Shown: piece by piece, positions 12,837 through 24,640 of the stretch
Layout of the letters: the number at the start of each line of letters is the position of its first letter
How positions within the stretch are numbered: the stretch's first letter is position 1
DNA from: Sipunculus nudus
Taxonomy: Eukaryota; Annelida; Sipuncula; Golfingiida; Sipunculidae
Direction of reading: 5' to 3'
Assembly (NCBI GenBank): GCA_026874595.1
Contig: CM049315.1
Coordinates: 1,742,501 to 1,806,500, forward strand
DNA length: 64,000 bases
Translations under genes and position numbers: made by a program
Notes under the pieces: model-generated
What the model was told of the DNA's origin: nothing
Databases searched by the model: none
The model's input: only the letters and a program-made list of their open reading frames with translations

Positions 12837-14197
12837 ACCCTGTTCTGAGCCGTGTTGTTCAGTATGTGATACAGGGATGGCCTGTAAAAACAACAGAAGC
12901 AGAGCTCAGACCATATGCTTCGAGGAGACAAGAACTATCAGTTCAGAGTGACTGTCTACTCTGGGGATGCCGAATTGTGGTGCCACCAAAGTATCTTGAA
13001 GCAGTGTTAACAGAGCTACATTCCACACACCCTGGTATTGTGCGAATGAAAGGTCTGAGTAGATCTTATGTTTGGTGGTCCAATTTGGACAATGATATAG
13101 AACTCACAGTCAAACAATGTACTCCATGCCAAGAGCTAGGAAGAAATCCACCCAAAGCTCCCTTACATCCCTGGTCTTGGCCTACCAAACCTTGGGACAG
13201 ACTTCACATCGATTTTGCGGGCCCGTTTGAGGGTAAAATGATTCTTATTATTGTGGATGCAGGCACCAAATTTGTGGATGCACATGTCATGTCTGGTAAC
13301 GCGTCTGCCGCTACCATTGACCGCTTAAGACATACTTTCGCTACACATGGTTTATCCTGCTCATTAGTCTCAGACAATGCTACTTGTTTCACTAGCCAAG
13401 AATTTCAAGCTTTCTGCCAAAGTAATGGGATACGACATGTGAAAGTATCGCCTTTTCACCCAGCCAGTAATGGATTAGCAGAAAAAGCAGTTCAGTCGGT
13501 GAAAAATGGTCTAAAGCGATGTAACCAAGGTTCATTGGAAAGCCGGCTATATCGCTATTTGTTAACCTACAATCTCACTACACACACTTCAACTGGTGAA
13601 CCTCCGTCCGTGCTCCTGATGAGACGTAAGCCTCGCTCTCGACTGGATCTGCTTCGGCCAGATATTGAAGCAGATGTTCATGTTAAACAGGACAAAATGA
13701 AGCAGCATCATGACAAGCATGCTCAAGCTCGTTCATTCTTCTGTGGTGATGCTGTGTATGCGCGAAACTTTGCTGGATTTCCCGGCTGGCTTCCAGGTGT
13801 AGTTCAAGACCAACTTGGTCCGGTTTCTTTTGCTGTCAGGCTGGTGGACGGCAGAGTCTGGCGACGGCACCAAGATCACCTGAAACGCAGGTATCCCCTT
13901 GATGAGTTCGCTCCCTGTGAGGGGGAGGAGGTTGTAGCGCAGAGACAGGATGATAATACAATTAACATCCCTCAGTACCCATACCGTGCCAGTATTGCTC
14001 AAGAACGTGCAGAACCTTCAACGTGCCAGGATATCCTGATTCCACCAGAGATGGACGCTGAGAGGTCTACCAGTGCTATTACCTCTATTAACCCTGCTAC
14101 TGCACAGAATACTCGCGGTTCCAACAACAAAACAAATAGTGTCGCACTTCGCAGGTCAGTGAGAGCGCGCCGCTCCCCTGACAGATTAGATTTGTAA
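12769..14197 (+). pseudogene. Gypsy Pol, integrase region
   Basis: The frame resumes with DIANETRRDPVLSRVVQYV, then a zinc-binding H2C2 region (HSTHPG, later CTPC). The DDE core follows: first Asp codon at 13211 (IDFAGP), second at 13373 (SDNAT), Glu at 13481 (GLAEKAVQSV). There are 35 residues between the second Asp and the Glu. The C-terminal GPY/F-like region contains GPVSFAVRLVDGRVWRRHQD. No chromodomain is evident. The integrase region itself has no stops up to the natural end at 14195-14197, but it is out of frame with the upstream pol. Confidence 0.92.
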
Positions 14198-14757
14198 CAA
14201 AAAGTGCATGATTTGATACCCGTGCTACAATGGATTACTTATTTTATACCTGCAAGGTAGATACTACAAGTGAACTGTGTTTCTAATTTCATGACCGATT
14301 ATTTTAAGTGTTTATGACATTTGATTAAAGGTTGAGCTTGCTGAACTTGAAACTGACTGATTTAAATCCGTATTTTTCTGATAACTATCTCACATTTACA
14401 GGTGGACAGGACACATTTAATTTCTGCAACATTTTTCATGTGTGAGCCTTTAAGACTGGATTGAATGCCTCTCAGGTTTCACATTTAATATATATGATCT
14501 TGATCTTGTTCTTTACTGTGTATAATAAGCTGAGTTTAAAGTAGGTTCTGAGTGTAATTGTAGTAACTTGTCTGGTTCTAAGCCTTCTTCAGTTTTACGG
14601 CTGACTTTAGATGTTTGATACATGTGGTACACATTTTACTTCAGTCTCGGTACAATTCAAGTTCCTACTCTTTTTTGGAGCGCAATATTTAAAATGATAA
14701 GCTGTTTACTTGCATGGTAACTTTGAATTTTAAGTCTTCAGCTAAAAAGGGGAGGAA
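14198..14757 (+). other. Gypsy 3' untranslated region with polypurine tract
   Basis: AT-rich non-coding DNA follows integrase. The purine run aaaaaggggaggaa at 14744-14757 abuts the 3' LTR and is the likely polypurine tract for plus-strand priming. No env-like frame is seen. Confidence 0.75.
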
Positions 14758-14977
14758 TGTCATGTACTAGACAGACTGTTTAGTTTTTATATCAGTATCT
14801 CCGCATATGTGTTTTAGTTTTGGAGTCGTTGACACACGCCCTATATGCTTTTCATGTTTGTGCAAATGACACACGCCCGGTGGCCTCGTTGTGATCTCAT
14901 TGGTAATAAATGTTTGTTTTTTACTACAAAGACTTTTCATCCGCGCGTGGAGCCTAAACAGGCTCACAAACATACTA
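14758..14977 (+). repeat. 3' LTR
   Basis: It has the same 220-bp length as the 5' LTR with five substitutions (for example ccgcg to ccgca and gctcgg to gcccgg). It is followed by TATGT at 14978-14982, the right copy of the target duplication. Confidence 0.93.
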
Positions 14978-17900
14978 TATGTAAAATTATAACGGATGCA
15001 TACTGAGTGCAAAATTAAAATACAGATATATATATATATATCATTGATGACAAATTCTTGAATTAAGTTGAGTAGGGATACCAATTATTTATAATCCACG
15101 TACAGTTGTCTTTATATAGCCACAGAGAGCGGAATATCCATGATTGTAACATTGCCTGGTATGATGAATAAATTAAAACATAAATCTAAAATTTGTAAAA
15201 GCTTTTAAAAAAGCCCTTCTTGTCAATATTAACCAAAGATCTAAAATGTCTAGTGGCATGATGTAATAGATGCTGATAAACTGGTGCCGGGCCAGATGTA
15301 ACAGCATAGCACAGCTAACATATATGGTAAGATGTCTCAATTCAATCTCCATAATTCAGCCAAAAATAATTCATGTGTAACCATTAATGACAATTATTAT
15401 AAGAATTATTGTAGGGATTATTCTTGTAAAATATTTAACAAACTGGCTTCAGTGGCATCAGTCGAAAAACGTTTTGCAAGGTTATAACTCATATAGGAAG
15501 ATACAGCAAACTGGCTAAGTTCAGCTCCCCATAACTCAGCCAAAAAGCACTGAACCAAAACCATTTGAACAAACTTGAATTATCAACATCTGAGGATAAT
15601 TAATGTGTGAGATTTAAGAATTTGGCACAGTGGTTTTTGAGAAGATCTTTGTAGCCACTTAGCTAAAATGGGGTGTTATGGCATATGACTAAATTCAGCT
15701 TCCCATAACTTAGCCAAAAGTCACTGAAAAGAGACCATTTGAACAAACTTCAGAAAGCACTAGGCCTACCCTAGAACAATTTCTGTGCGATATTAAACAT
15801 TTTGGTCATATGGTTTCAGAGAAGAAGTTTTTTGTAGCCCTCAATGTGATACAGGCACTAATGACCCCGTACAAAAAAGGCCGATGCAGGTGGCGCCACC
15901 AATATCTAAATTTCAGATATGACCTATGTGACCAACATCGGCATAAAATTTGGTGATGATAGCTCCAGCCGTTTCTGAGATTTAAATTTTAACATGCTTT
16001 TTTGCACAGTTAACAAAGTTCAACCTCCTGAAACTCGGCATAAATTCTCCAAACTGGAACCATTCGAACAAACTTGAGAAAGATTGTTCCAGAGATCATT
16101 TCTGTGAAATATTGGACAATTTGGCTGGACAGTTTCGGAGAAGAAGATTTTAAAATTTTTTAGCTTTTTCCGTATAAAATCTAAGAAAATGCAGTTAGAA
16201 AAAAAATAAACAAAATCCGATATAGTTTTTTTTGGATGACTGATTATTTGCAAAAAAAATTGGTGATGCTAGCTCCTGCCATTTATGAGATAGCTATGGT
16301 TAACGTACAGACGACGCACGACACACGACGGACGAGGCCGCTCCATCGCATAAGCTCACAGGTTCGCTTAAAATACAGGTGGCTCCACCAGTCTGCAGAA
16401 ACTAATAAAAACACTTATTGGTCAATATCCATGCAAAGAAGCATGGTGGTCTCTGGATTAGTTGTTCAGATACTTCAGCTTTTGTATTAGATTTTCCATT
16501 ATTTTAGCTGTACTTTGGAGTGCCATAGCTCAAAGAATATGGGTAACAGAGACCTAATTTCATGTTTCCATGGAGACTTTACATGGGTCTCCCTGCATGA
16601 CAAGAATGAAGATTCTACGTCCAGTTGTTACAATTTGTACCCTGTTGACAGATAACGACATCTTTAAAGGTCTAAAAAATAGAGAAAAAAATTCGAAAAA
16701 AGCCCGAACAAATACATGTGGTGCCACCAGGCTGCAGAAACTGATGAAACACTCCATGACCAATATCCATACAAACAATTATGGTGATCTCTGCATTAGT
16801 TGTTCAGATACTTCAGCTTTTGTATCAAATTTTCCATTATTCTGTGCTGTATTTTGGAGTGCCATAGCTCAAAGGATATGGATAACAGAGACCTAATTTC
16901 AGGTTTCCATGGAGACTTTTCATAGGTCTCTCAGAATGCCAAGAATGAAGATTCTAGGTCAAGTCTTTACGATTTGTGCCCTGTTAACCGATGTCCACAT
17001 TTTTAAAGGTCTCAAAAATAGAGAAAAAATTCGTAAAAATTTGAAATAAAACAGGTGGCGCCACCAGTCTGCAGAAACTGATGAAACATCCCATGATCAA
17101 TATGTATGCCAAAAATCATGACCATCAGTGATGTAGTTAATGAGATATTGAAGTTTTTTGTGAAATTTTTCACTATTCTGGGGGGTACTTTGGGGCCCCA
17201 TAGCTCGAAGGATATGGGTAACAGAGACCTAATTTCTGGTTTCCATGGAGACTTCTCATAGGTCTCTCAGAATGTCAAGAATGAAGATTCTAAGTCCAGT
17301 CTTTACGTTTTGTGCCCTGTTAACAGATGTTCACATTTAAAGGTCTCAAAAATAGAGAAAACAATTCGTAAAAAATAAAAAAAAAAAAAAGAGGTGGCGC
17401 ACCCAGGCTGCAGAAACTGATGACACACTCCATGATCAATATCCATGCAAACAATTATGGTGATCTCTGCATTAGTTGTTCAGATACTTCAGCTTTTGTA
17501 TTAAATTTTCCATTAATCTGAGCTGTACTTTGGAGTGCCATAGCTCAAAGGATATGGGCATAACAGAGACCTAATTTCATGTTTCCATGGAGACTTCTCA
17601 TAGGTCTCTCAGAATGTCAAGAATGAAGATTCTATGTCCAGTTGTTATGATTTGTGCCCTGTTAACAGATGTCCACATTTTTAAAAGCTCTCAAAAATAG
17701 AGAAAACAATTCGTAAACAAGGGACCCATGGGTCACGTCGCTCAGCTGAATTTTGGAAAATATTAGTAACTGCAAAATATTTTTATTTCTTATGGTTTTT
17801 TCATGGATATTGCCATTTGAAAATCTAGGAGAAAATGGCCCAGCTTAAATGAAACTCTGTAAATTATAGAATAATGGACATGAGCTAAAGCATATGGACT

Positions 17901-18756
17901 GTGTAATAAATGAAACCTTTGGCCTGAAACCATTTAGTGATGCACAAAGGGAAAAAATGGGCCCACGGTAAGTGTTATATAAAAGTTCCATTTCATAAAC
18001 AAATAATGTGTGAAGGTAATTAAGTTTTCAAAAGTTTAATATATGACCATATGAGTTAAAAATTAATCCCACAAAGTTTGACCAATATTCCTAATTTTAA
18101 AAACTAGGTTTAACAGTGTTATTCACACCTAGGCCCCGCCAACTTTAAGAGATATGAATGAAATGCTACCAAGTATTTATATCTTCTTACATCTTGTCAG
18201 TAAGCACTTACATTAGGTCCTAATAGTTTACCATATTTGAATATTAGGATTAAATTCCTGAACATTTTTTTCTTTAAAAAAATTAAAATTGTTAAAGTCT
18301 CAACAAAAAGAATTTTTTAACATTAAAATTATAAGCTTTGTCTTGTATATTAGTCCTGTGTATCGAAGCAGGTTAAGGGAGGGGTCTCTGTTGTTACTGT
18401 TCATCGCTGAAAACATGTGAAATTATAAGATTCATCTTGTTTAGAGTACAGGTCTGTCAACAGAATGGGGTGGGGGGGGGGGAGAGAAAGGCTCCCTGTG
18501 GTATTTATGCTGGCAGCCTGATCAAGCTCAACAAGAGAGAGGGCTTGCCCCAGTGATGGGATTACATAACAGCCTGGGGAGCATAGAGAGTTGCACTGAT
18601 TAACCTACAGTGACCTCAGTGGACTGCTTGACAATGTAAGGGAATACAACAAGAGCGTCCAAACAAATTCAATAACTAGCCTAATTTTGCAGCTTTTATT
18701 TTCAAATTTCATATTTTAACAGATTAAATCCTTATGTGTACATGCTGTGAAAATAA

Positions 18757-19440
18757 TACGCTCCCGAGGCAGCGAAAATCTTGCGCTTCTAAAGAAGCAA
18801 CTGATTTTCACGCTGCCAGCTTTGGCCGTTTATGATATATTTAGACACCAGATGGCGGTTCGTTGTCCGCTGAAATCACGTGCGTATGATGTGACAAGCA
18901 GCCAACCAGATGCCAATAAACAAACACTCGACAGGCATCCTGGCTCCGCCCATAGCTGCGCTTCAAGCGCCGTTTGAAGACAGTTAACGGTCGAATTTTA
19001 ATTGCTCCCTCTGCATTCTCGCATCATCGACCGATTCGTTTCTGACAGTATGTTAGCGTAGCCATGTATCTGTTGTCTGCAGAACTGAAACCAGCCAGCG
19101 AGGTGTGCACGCAGCCTTTGTTACGTTTCGTTTGAATTACAGCTCACCTGCCGGGAATCCTATGGACCCAAGGTCCTAAGCAAACCACGTCTGCGGCAAT
19201 TCTCTCCGAGCCTGTGGCCTGTTCAGACCATTACCGGGACGATGACACTCAAAACGAAATGAACATGATTGGCTTCGTGTATTCCTCGCTTGGCCGTGTC
19301 TTCCAGCACAATGTCTCTTCTGATTGGACAAAAATGCATTGCTCCCCTCTGGTGTTGCAATTCAGGATACGAGGTCATAATAAACAGCGCTTATCATATA
19401 GGCAATAGGCCTATAGTTAAAGCGCTGTGTAAAGAGCGTA
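18757..19440. mobile_element. Small GC-richer element with 9-bp target duplication (MITE-like)
   Basis: The 684-bp segment is bounded by inverted TACGCTC...GAGCGTA and flanked by TGAAAATAA on both sides (18748-18756 and 19441-19449). It interrupts the X phrase 'gctgtgaaaattaaatccac'. It is visibly richer in G+C than its surroundings and unlike any other repeat in the window. A 9-bp duplication is typical of Mutator-like elements. No transposase frame is present. Confidence 0.75.
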
Positions 19441-20353
19441 TGAAAATAACATCCACAGTACTTACAGGAAAAAATTGTGCCGTGGCCAAGTTGGGCAAAA
19501 TTTAAGGTACTGATTTTATATTTATGCTGATAACTTTAAAAAATTGCAAATTTCAGATCTAATTTTCGGTATACAATTGAATCTTGATTAAATGATGTTA
19601 TATTCCTGAAAAAAAGTCTCAGCCATTCTAAAGTTAAGTGAGTAAATATATATCCTGATTTTTTACCAGGTGCATTATGTTTGGGCCTATAACTTCAACA
19701 AATTATGGAATACTGACCTAAATTTTGGTATGTACATAGGAAATGTATGGAAGAATATGAATATTTACAATTACATCTAACATTATGCCAATTTTTGAAT
19801 TACCAGGTAAACATAAGTAGGGTCATGATGCTAGAAAATACAAGTACATTAAGGCATCTAAAAAACTTCAATAGCTAGACTATTTTTTAAGCTTATACTT
19901 TCAAATTCAAAATTCATCAGATTAAATCCATATGTAAACTGGCTGTGAAAATTAAATCAAATGTACTTATAAGAAAAAAACGTGCCATAGTCAAATTAAG
20001 GCAAAATTTAAGGTCCCAATTTTTTATTTTTGCTAATATTTTAAAAAATTTAACATATTTTGATCTAATTTTGGGTATACAATTTAATTTTGATTAATTA
20101 AAGATATATTACTGGAAAAAAAGTCCATAGCTTTAAAATGTTTTGTGTTAAGTGATCAAATATCTTTCCTGATTTTTTACAAAATGCATTATGATTGAGC
20201 CCATAACTTTTTTTAAATCATATAATACAGACCAAATTTCTGGGATGTACGTAGGAACTTTATAGAGAAATATTTATGGTAAATATGAGGAAAAACAGGT
20301 GAGTGGTTTCGTAGTTAGGCTGTCCTGAAATGTGAAAATAGGTTTTTAATAAA

Positions 20354-22304
20354 AACAAGGGACCTATGGGTCACTGTGCTCAGCTGACATTAACCTTGAA
20401 GGTAAAAATCTAAAATAATATCAAATTGAGATAAAGTGTAAGAGGAAGAGGTAATAAAGGCCATGGTTGGTTTATATGATTGGTTTGTATTGATGAGCAA
20501 GAAATTGTTGCAAATAATATTTTGTGACCTGACCATGTGTTTCCTAATGTTGAAACTGAAGTATGTGAGCAGTTTGTGAACAAATGCTCTGTACAATTAC
20601 CATGATCATTAGTTGGCTTTTCGATTAACTGTTGACATTTCAGTAGTTTACACATTTGTTCAATCAAATCTTTTTTTTTGTATATATATATATTATTAAA
20701 TATATGGGTTTTTTTTTATGAAATGTATACAGCTGAAATATAACTAATTAACAACATAAAACATGGCAAACAAACCTGATCTCAAATTCTGCTGATGCAG
20801 GAAAATAATGAACAAATGTTTGTAATAAATCCTCATTTTTTTATCACATCAATTTTTTTTTTAATTTAAGTTTATATTTCTATACATTTTCAATATAACA
20901 TATATATCTGAATATAAAAGTTGATTCATAATTCTCAATTGCATCATCATAAATCTCAATCTTGTCAGATAACACCACATCATATGCATACAAATGTTTA
21001 TTTATTTTTTACCACAAAAATATATCTTTTAAATCTGAAAAACAATAAATATCTAAAAAAAATACTTGATTTAGATTTCATAATTTTTAATTGTGTCTTT
21101 ATTTATCCATAATGTGCTTCATATTTTATCATAATTTAAGCATACTGATGGGTCCCATTATGATTGGTAAAATCATTTAAAAGAAAAATGATTTCTTTAA
21201 AAATGCTACATTACACAACATTGCATCTTCTGGATTACACCTTGAATTACTTTTTCATTGAAAGTTTTTGCATATCAGAGTGGAAACAGCATTACAATTA
21301 AGGAGATACAGTGAAAACAATAACAATACTGCATAACACTTGCTGGGTTGGCTTTGTGGGGGGGGGGGGCGGGGGGGGGGGGGCTGATTGGGGTGGTGAT
21401 ATGAGAATAACTGTACACCTGTCACAGCAGGGGATCTCCCCCAGTGACTGTAACAAATCAGAAACCCTGGCATAGCTGACTTCCAGTGACCTGGAGTGGG
21501 ACCCTGCATCTGTAATCTGTAATCAAAGCAAATGAGTACAATAGAGCCTCAAGAAAAAAAATCAATAACTAGCTTAATTTTCAAGCTTTTACTTCCAAAT
21601 TTCAGATTTAAACAAATTAAATATTTATGTTTACATGCTGTGAAAATTAAATCAATGGTACTTACAGGAAAAAAACGTGCCATGGTCAAAGTTGGGCAAA
21701 ATTTAAGGTACTGATTTTATTTTTATGCTAATTACTTAAAAAATTTACAAAATTCAGATCTAATTTTGGGTAAACAATTGAATCTTAATTAAACATAGTT
21801 ATATACTTGGGAAAATAGACTCTAGTTTCAAAATTTTTCATGTTAAGTGAGTAAATATTTTTCCTGATTTTTTACAAAGTCCATTATGTTTGGGCCCATA
21901 ACTTAAAGAATTTATACTTAACAGACTTAATATCTGGCATGTACATAGGAACTATATAGAAGAATATTTATGGTAAATATGAGGAAAAACAGATGAGTGG
22001 TTTTGATATTAGGCAGTCCTGAAGTGTGAAAATAGGATTTTAATAAAAAATTGAGGTTTTTCCTTAATTTCTCAAAGGAACGAAGTCGCAAAGATCCAGT
22101 TTTCGGCTTGGTAGGAGATCTTAGGGACATCTAACATTATGCTGAATTTTGGATTCCTAGGTCTTACGGTTTCAAAACGTGCCACATCTACGGACGGACG
22201 GACGGACGGACGGACGGACGGACGGACGGACTGACGGACGGACGGACGACGGACAATGGACCACGACTATAGCTCAGATGACTTATAGTCAGCTGAGCTA
22301 AAAA
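20354..22304 (+). mobile_element. Complete X-family element, nested in another X
   Basis: It starts aacaagggacctatgggtca, ctgtgctcagctgac, and ends at 22265-22304 with the terminal hairpin and aaaat. Outer text stops at 'tttttaataaaaa' and resumes at 'ttaggtttttccttaattt', which are contiguous in other X copies. It contains a G/C homopolymer stretch at 21358-21383 and a (GGAC)n microsatellite at 22193-22250. It matches 41022-44716 and provides the empty site for the E element there. Confidence 0.75.
22193..22250 (+). repeat. (GGAC)n microsatellite just before the X 3' hairpin
   Basis: It is a nearly pure GGAC tetranucleotide run. The same tract occurs at the same place in other X and C copies, near 23125-23162, 29785-29840, 39100-39155, 44630-44665 and 57375-57428, and in reverse as CCGT runs near 1-35 and 1268-1310. 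Confidence 0.9.
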
Positions 22305-24263
22305 TTAGGTTTTTCCTTAATTTCTCAAAGGAACGAAGAGGAAAAGACCCAGTTTTGGGCTTGGAAGGAGATCTTGGGGACATCTAACATTATGTCAACA
22401 ACCTTGGGAGCAAAGAGAGCTGCACTGAATGACCAACAGTGACCACAGTGGTCTGCTTGACAATGTAAGGGAATACAAAAAGAGCCTCCAAAAAAATTCA
22501 ATAACTTGCCTAATTTTGCAGCTTTGATTTTCAAATTTCAGATTTTAACAGATTAAATCCTTATTTGTACATGCTGTGAAAATTAGATCCACAGTACTTA
22601 CAGGAAAAAAACGTGCCATGGTCAAAGTTGGGCAAAATTTAAGGTACCAATTTTTTATTTTTGTTAATATTTTAAAAAATTTATAAGATTTTGATCTAAT
22701 TTTGGGTATACAATTTAATTTTAATTAATTAAAGTTATATTATAGGAAAAAAGTCCTTAGTTTTAACATGTTTTGTGTTAAGTGATCAAATATCTTTCCT
22801 GATTTTTTACAAAATGCATTACGTTTGGGCCCATAACTTTTTCAAATTATATAATACAGACCTAATTTCTGGCATGTACATAGGAATTATATAGAGGAAT
22901 ATTTATGGTAAATATGAGGAAAAACAGATGAGTGGTTTTGTTATTAGGCGGTCCTGAAGTGTGAAAATAGGTTTTTTATAAAAAAAATGAGGTTTTTCCT
23001 TAATTTCTCAAAGGAACGAAGTCGCAAAGACCCAGTTTTCGGCTTGGTAGGAGATCTTTGAGACATTTAACATTTGACCAAATTTTGGATTCCTAGGTCT
23101 TACGGATTCAAAACGTGCCACATCTACGGACGGACGGACGGACGGACAGACGGACGGACGACAGACAATGGACCACGACTATAGCTCAGATGACTTATAG
23201 TCAGCTGAGCTAAAAATTGAAAAATACAGGTGGCGCAACCAGTCTGCAGAACCTGATGAAACATCTCATGATTAATATGTATGCAAAAAATCATGACCAT
23301 CAGTGATGTAGTTAATGAGATATTGAAGTTTTTGTATGAAATTTTTCACTATTCTGGGGGGTATTTTGGGGCCCCATAGCTCAAAGGATATGGGTAACAG
23401 AGACCTAATTTCTGGTTTCCATGGAGACTTTTCATAGGTGTCTCAGAATGTCAAGAATGAAGATTCTAAGTCAAGTCTTCACGATTTGTGCCCTGTTAAC
23501 AGATGTCCACATTTTTAAAGGTCTCAAAAATAGAGAAAAAAATTTGTAAAAAATCGAAATATACAGGTGGCGCCACCAGTCTGCAGGAACTGATGGAACA
23601 TCTCATGATCAATATGTGTGCCAAAAATCATGACCATCAGTGATGTTGTTAATGAGATATTGAAGTTTTTGTATGAAATTTTTCACTATTCTGGGGGGGT
23701 ACTTTGGGGCCCCATAGCTCAAAGGATATGGGTAACAGAGACCTAATTTCTGGTTTCCATGGAGACTTTTCATAGGTCTCCAAGAATGTCAAGAATGAAG
23801 ATTCTAGGTCCAGTCTTTACGATTTGTGCCCTGTTAACAGAATACCACATTTTTAAAGGTCCCAAAAATAGAGAGAAAAAAATTTGTAAAAAATCGAAAA
23901 ATACAGGTGGCGCCACCAGTCTGCAGGAACTGATGGAACATCTCGAGATCAATATGTATGCCAAAAATCATGACCACCAGTGATGTAGTCAATGAGATAT
24001 TGAACTTTTTTTGTGAATTTTTTACTATTCTGGGGGGTACTTTGAGGCCCCATAGCTCGAAGGATATGGGTAACAGAGACCTAATTCCAGGTTTCCAAGG
24101 AGATTTTTCATGGACCTCTCTGAATGTAAAATAAGAAGATTCCAGGTCCAGCGGTTACAATTTTTGCCCTGTTAATGGACAGACGCCCGGACGGCCGGAC
24201 GGACGACAGACAAAAGGTGTTCCCTATAGCTCAGATGACTTACAGTCAGCTGAGCTAAAAATG

Positions 24264-24640
24264 AATCTGATAAAAACTATTAATGGAAAAAGTGGATATG
24301 CTAAGTAAAATAATATAAACTTAATGCATTATTCCCTTGAAAGTGAAATAAAAGTATCAGTCCATTCTGTCCACTTGCTGGTCCATCTGTAAATTTTTCA
24401 TATGCATCACAGTATCTCAGAACTTTAAACTGTTTTTCTTCATGACAGTCTTGTCAGAGTATTAGTTTTGCAATCATATATTTAGAACTTTACTATAACC
24501 AAGTAGGAGGGCCACTTTCCCCTTAGCTTCTCATATGCTTATATATATGAAAAACATTACAATAGAATATTTTGCATATTTTGCATTTGCTTAAATTTCA
24601 GACTTCAGCTGAGTGCCGTGACCCATTGGTCCCATGTTTT
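24264..24640 (-). repeat. X-interior fragment with 5' terminus
   Basis: It matches 3268-3560 on the same strand and ends at 24602-24640 with an X-type terminus in reverse (cagctgagtgccgtgaccca, then ttggtcccatgtttt). It is a fragment only. Confidence 0.55.

Larger units (their letters stand above)
7263..14977 (+). mobile_element. Ty3/Gypsy LTR retrotransposon, inactive, with a nested DNA element
   Basis: Two 220-bp LTRs flank gag, protease, reverse transcriptase, RNase H and integrase in the Ty3/Gypsy order. Without its 2342-bp insertion the element is about 5.4 kb. The LTRs differ at 5 of 220 positions by my comparison, so insertion is fairly recent. A TATGT duplication flanks it. It is defective: RNase H is split by the insertion, a frameshift separates RNase H from integrase, and 111 bp are duplicated in that stretch. 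No envelope-like gene follows integrase. Confidence 0.95.
6377..16372 (+). mobile_element. F-family element, 5'-truncated, interrupted by Gypsy
   Basis: Segments 6377-7262 and 14978-16372 are collinear with the uninterrupted F copy at about 60217-62430. About 180 bp of the 5' end, including the GGCCTACAGGCC hairpin, is absent. The 3' end is present: gcataagctcacaggttcgc followed by ttaaaa. The body has degenerate repeats of 'gcactgagtgaactcttgac' (6800-7040) and of 'ataactcagccaaaa' (15340-16090), with one GGTGGCGCCACC palindrome near 15888. No protein is encoded by F itself. Confidence 0.75.
17716..23216 (+). mobile_element. X-family element inside the C array, itself carrying two insertions
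   Basis: It starts aacaagggacccatgggtca and ends in the X terminal hairpin followed by aaaaat. It is interrupted by a small TIR element (18757-19440) and by a second X element (20354-22304). The part 17716-18480 resembles 45858-46640. Near 22396 the text jumps from the 'catctaacattatg' phrase into an earlier part of the X sequence, so the outer copy is also rearranged. Confidence 0.6.
16373..24262 (+). mobile_element. C-family tandem array, split by an X element
   Basis: The array occupies 16373-17715 and 23217-24262. Units of about 335-340 bp start with 'aggtggcgccaccagtctgc' or variants (near 16376, 16717, 17052, 17391, 23226, 23569 and 23906). They share 'atatgggtaacagagaccta' and 'ttgtgccctgttaacagatg'. 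The last unit leads to a GGAC-rich stretch and the terminal hairpin ctatagctcagatgacttac, then agtcagctgagctaaaaat. At 17715 the sequence reads 'aattcgtaa' and at 23217 'tgaaaaatacagg'. Together these restore the normal unit text. Confidence 0.72.

Noticed and set aside
14198-14757. An env gene after integrase
   Set aside because: Only about 550 bp of AT-rich DNA with stops in all frames lies between the integrase stop and the 3' LTR.
18747-19408. Protein-coding frames in the GC-rich segment
   Set aside because: The frames are short (64-78 codons), overlap in different phases, and lie within a segment bounded by a target-site duplication, so they belong to a small mobile element.
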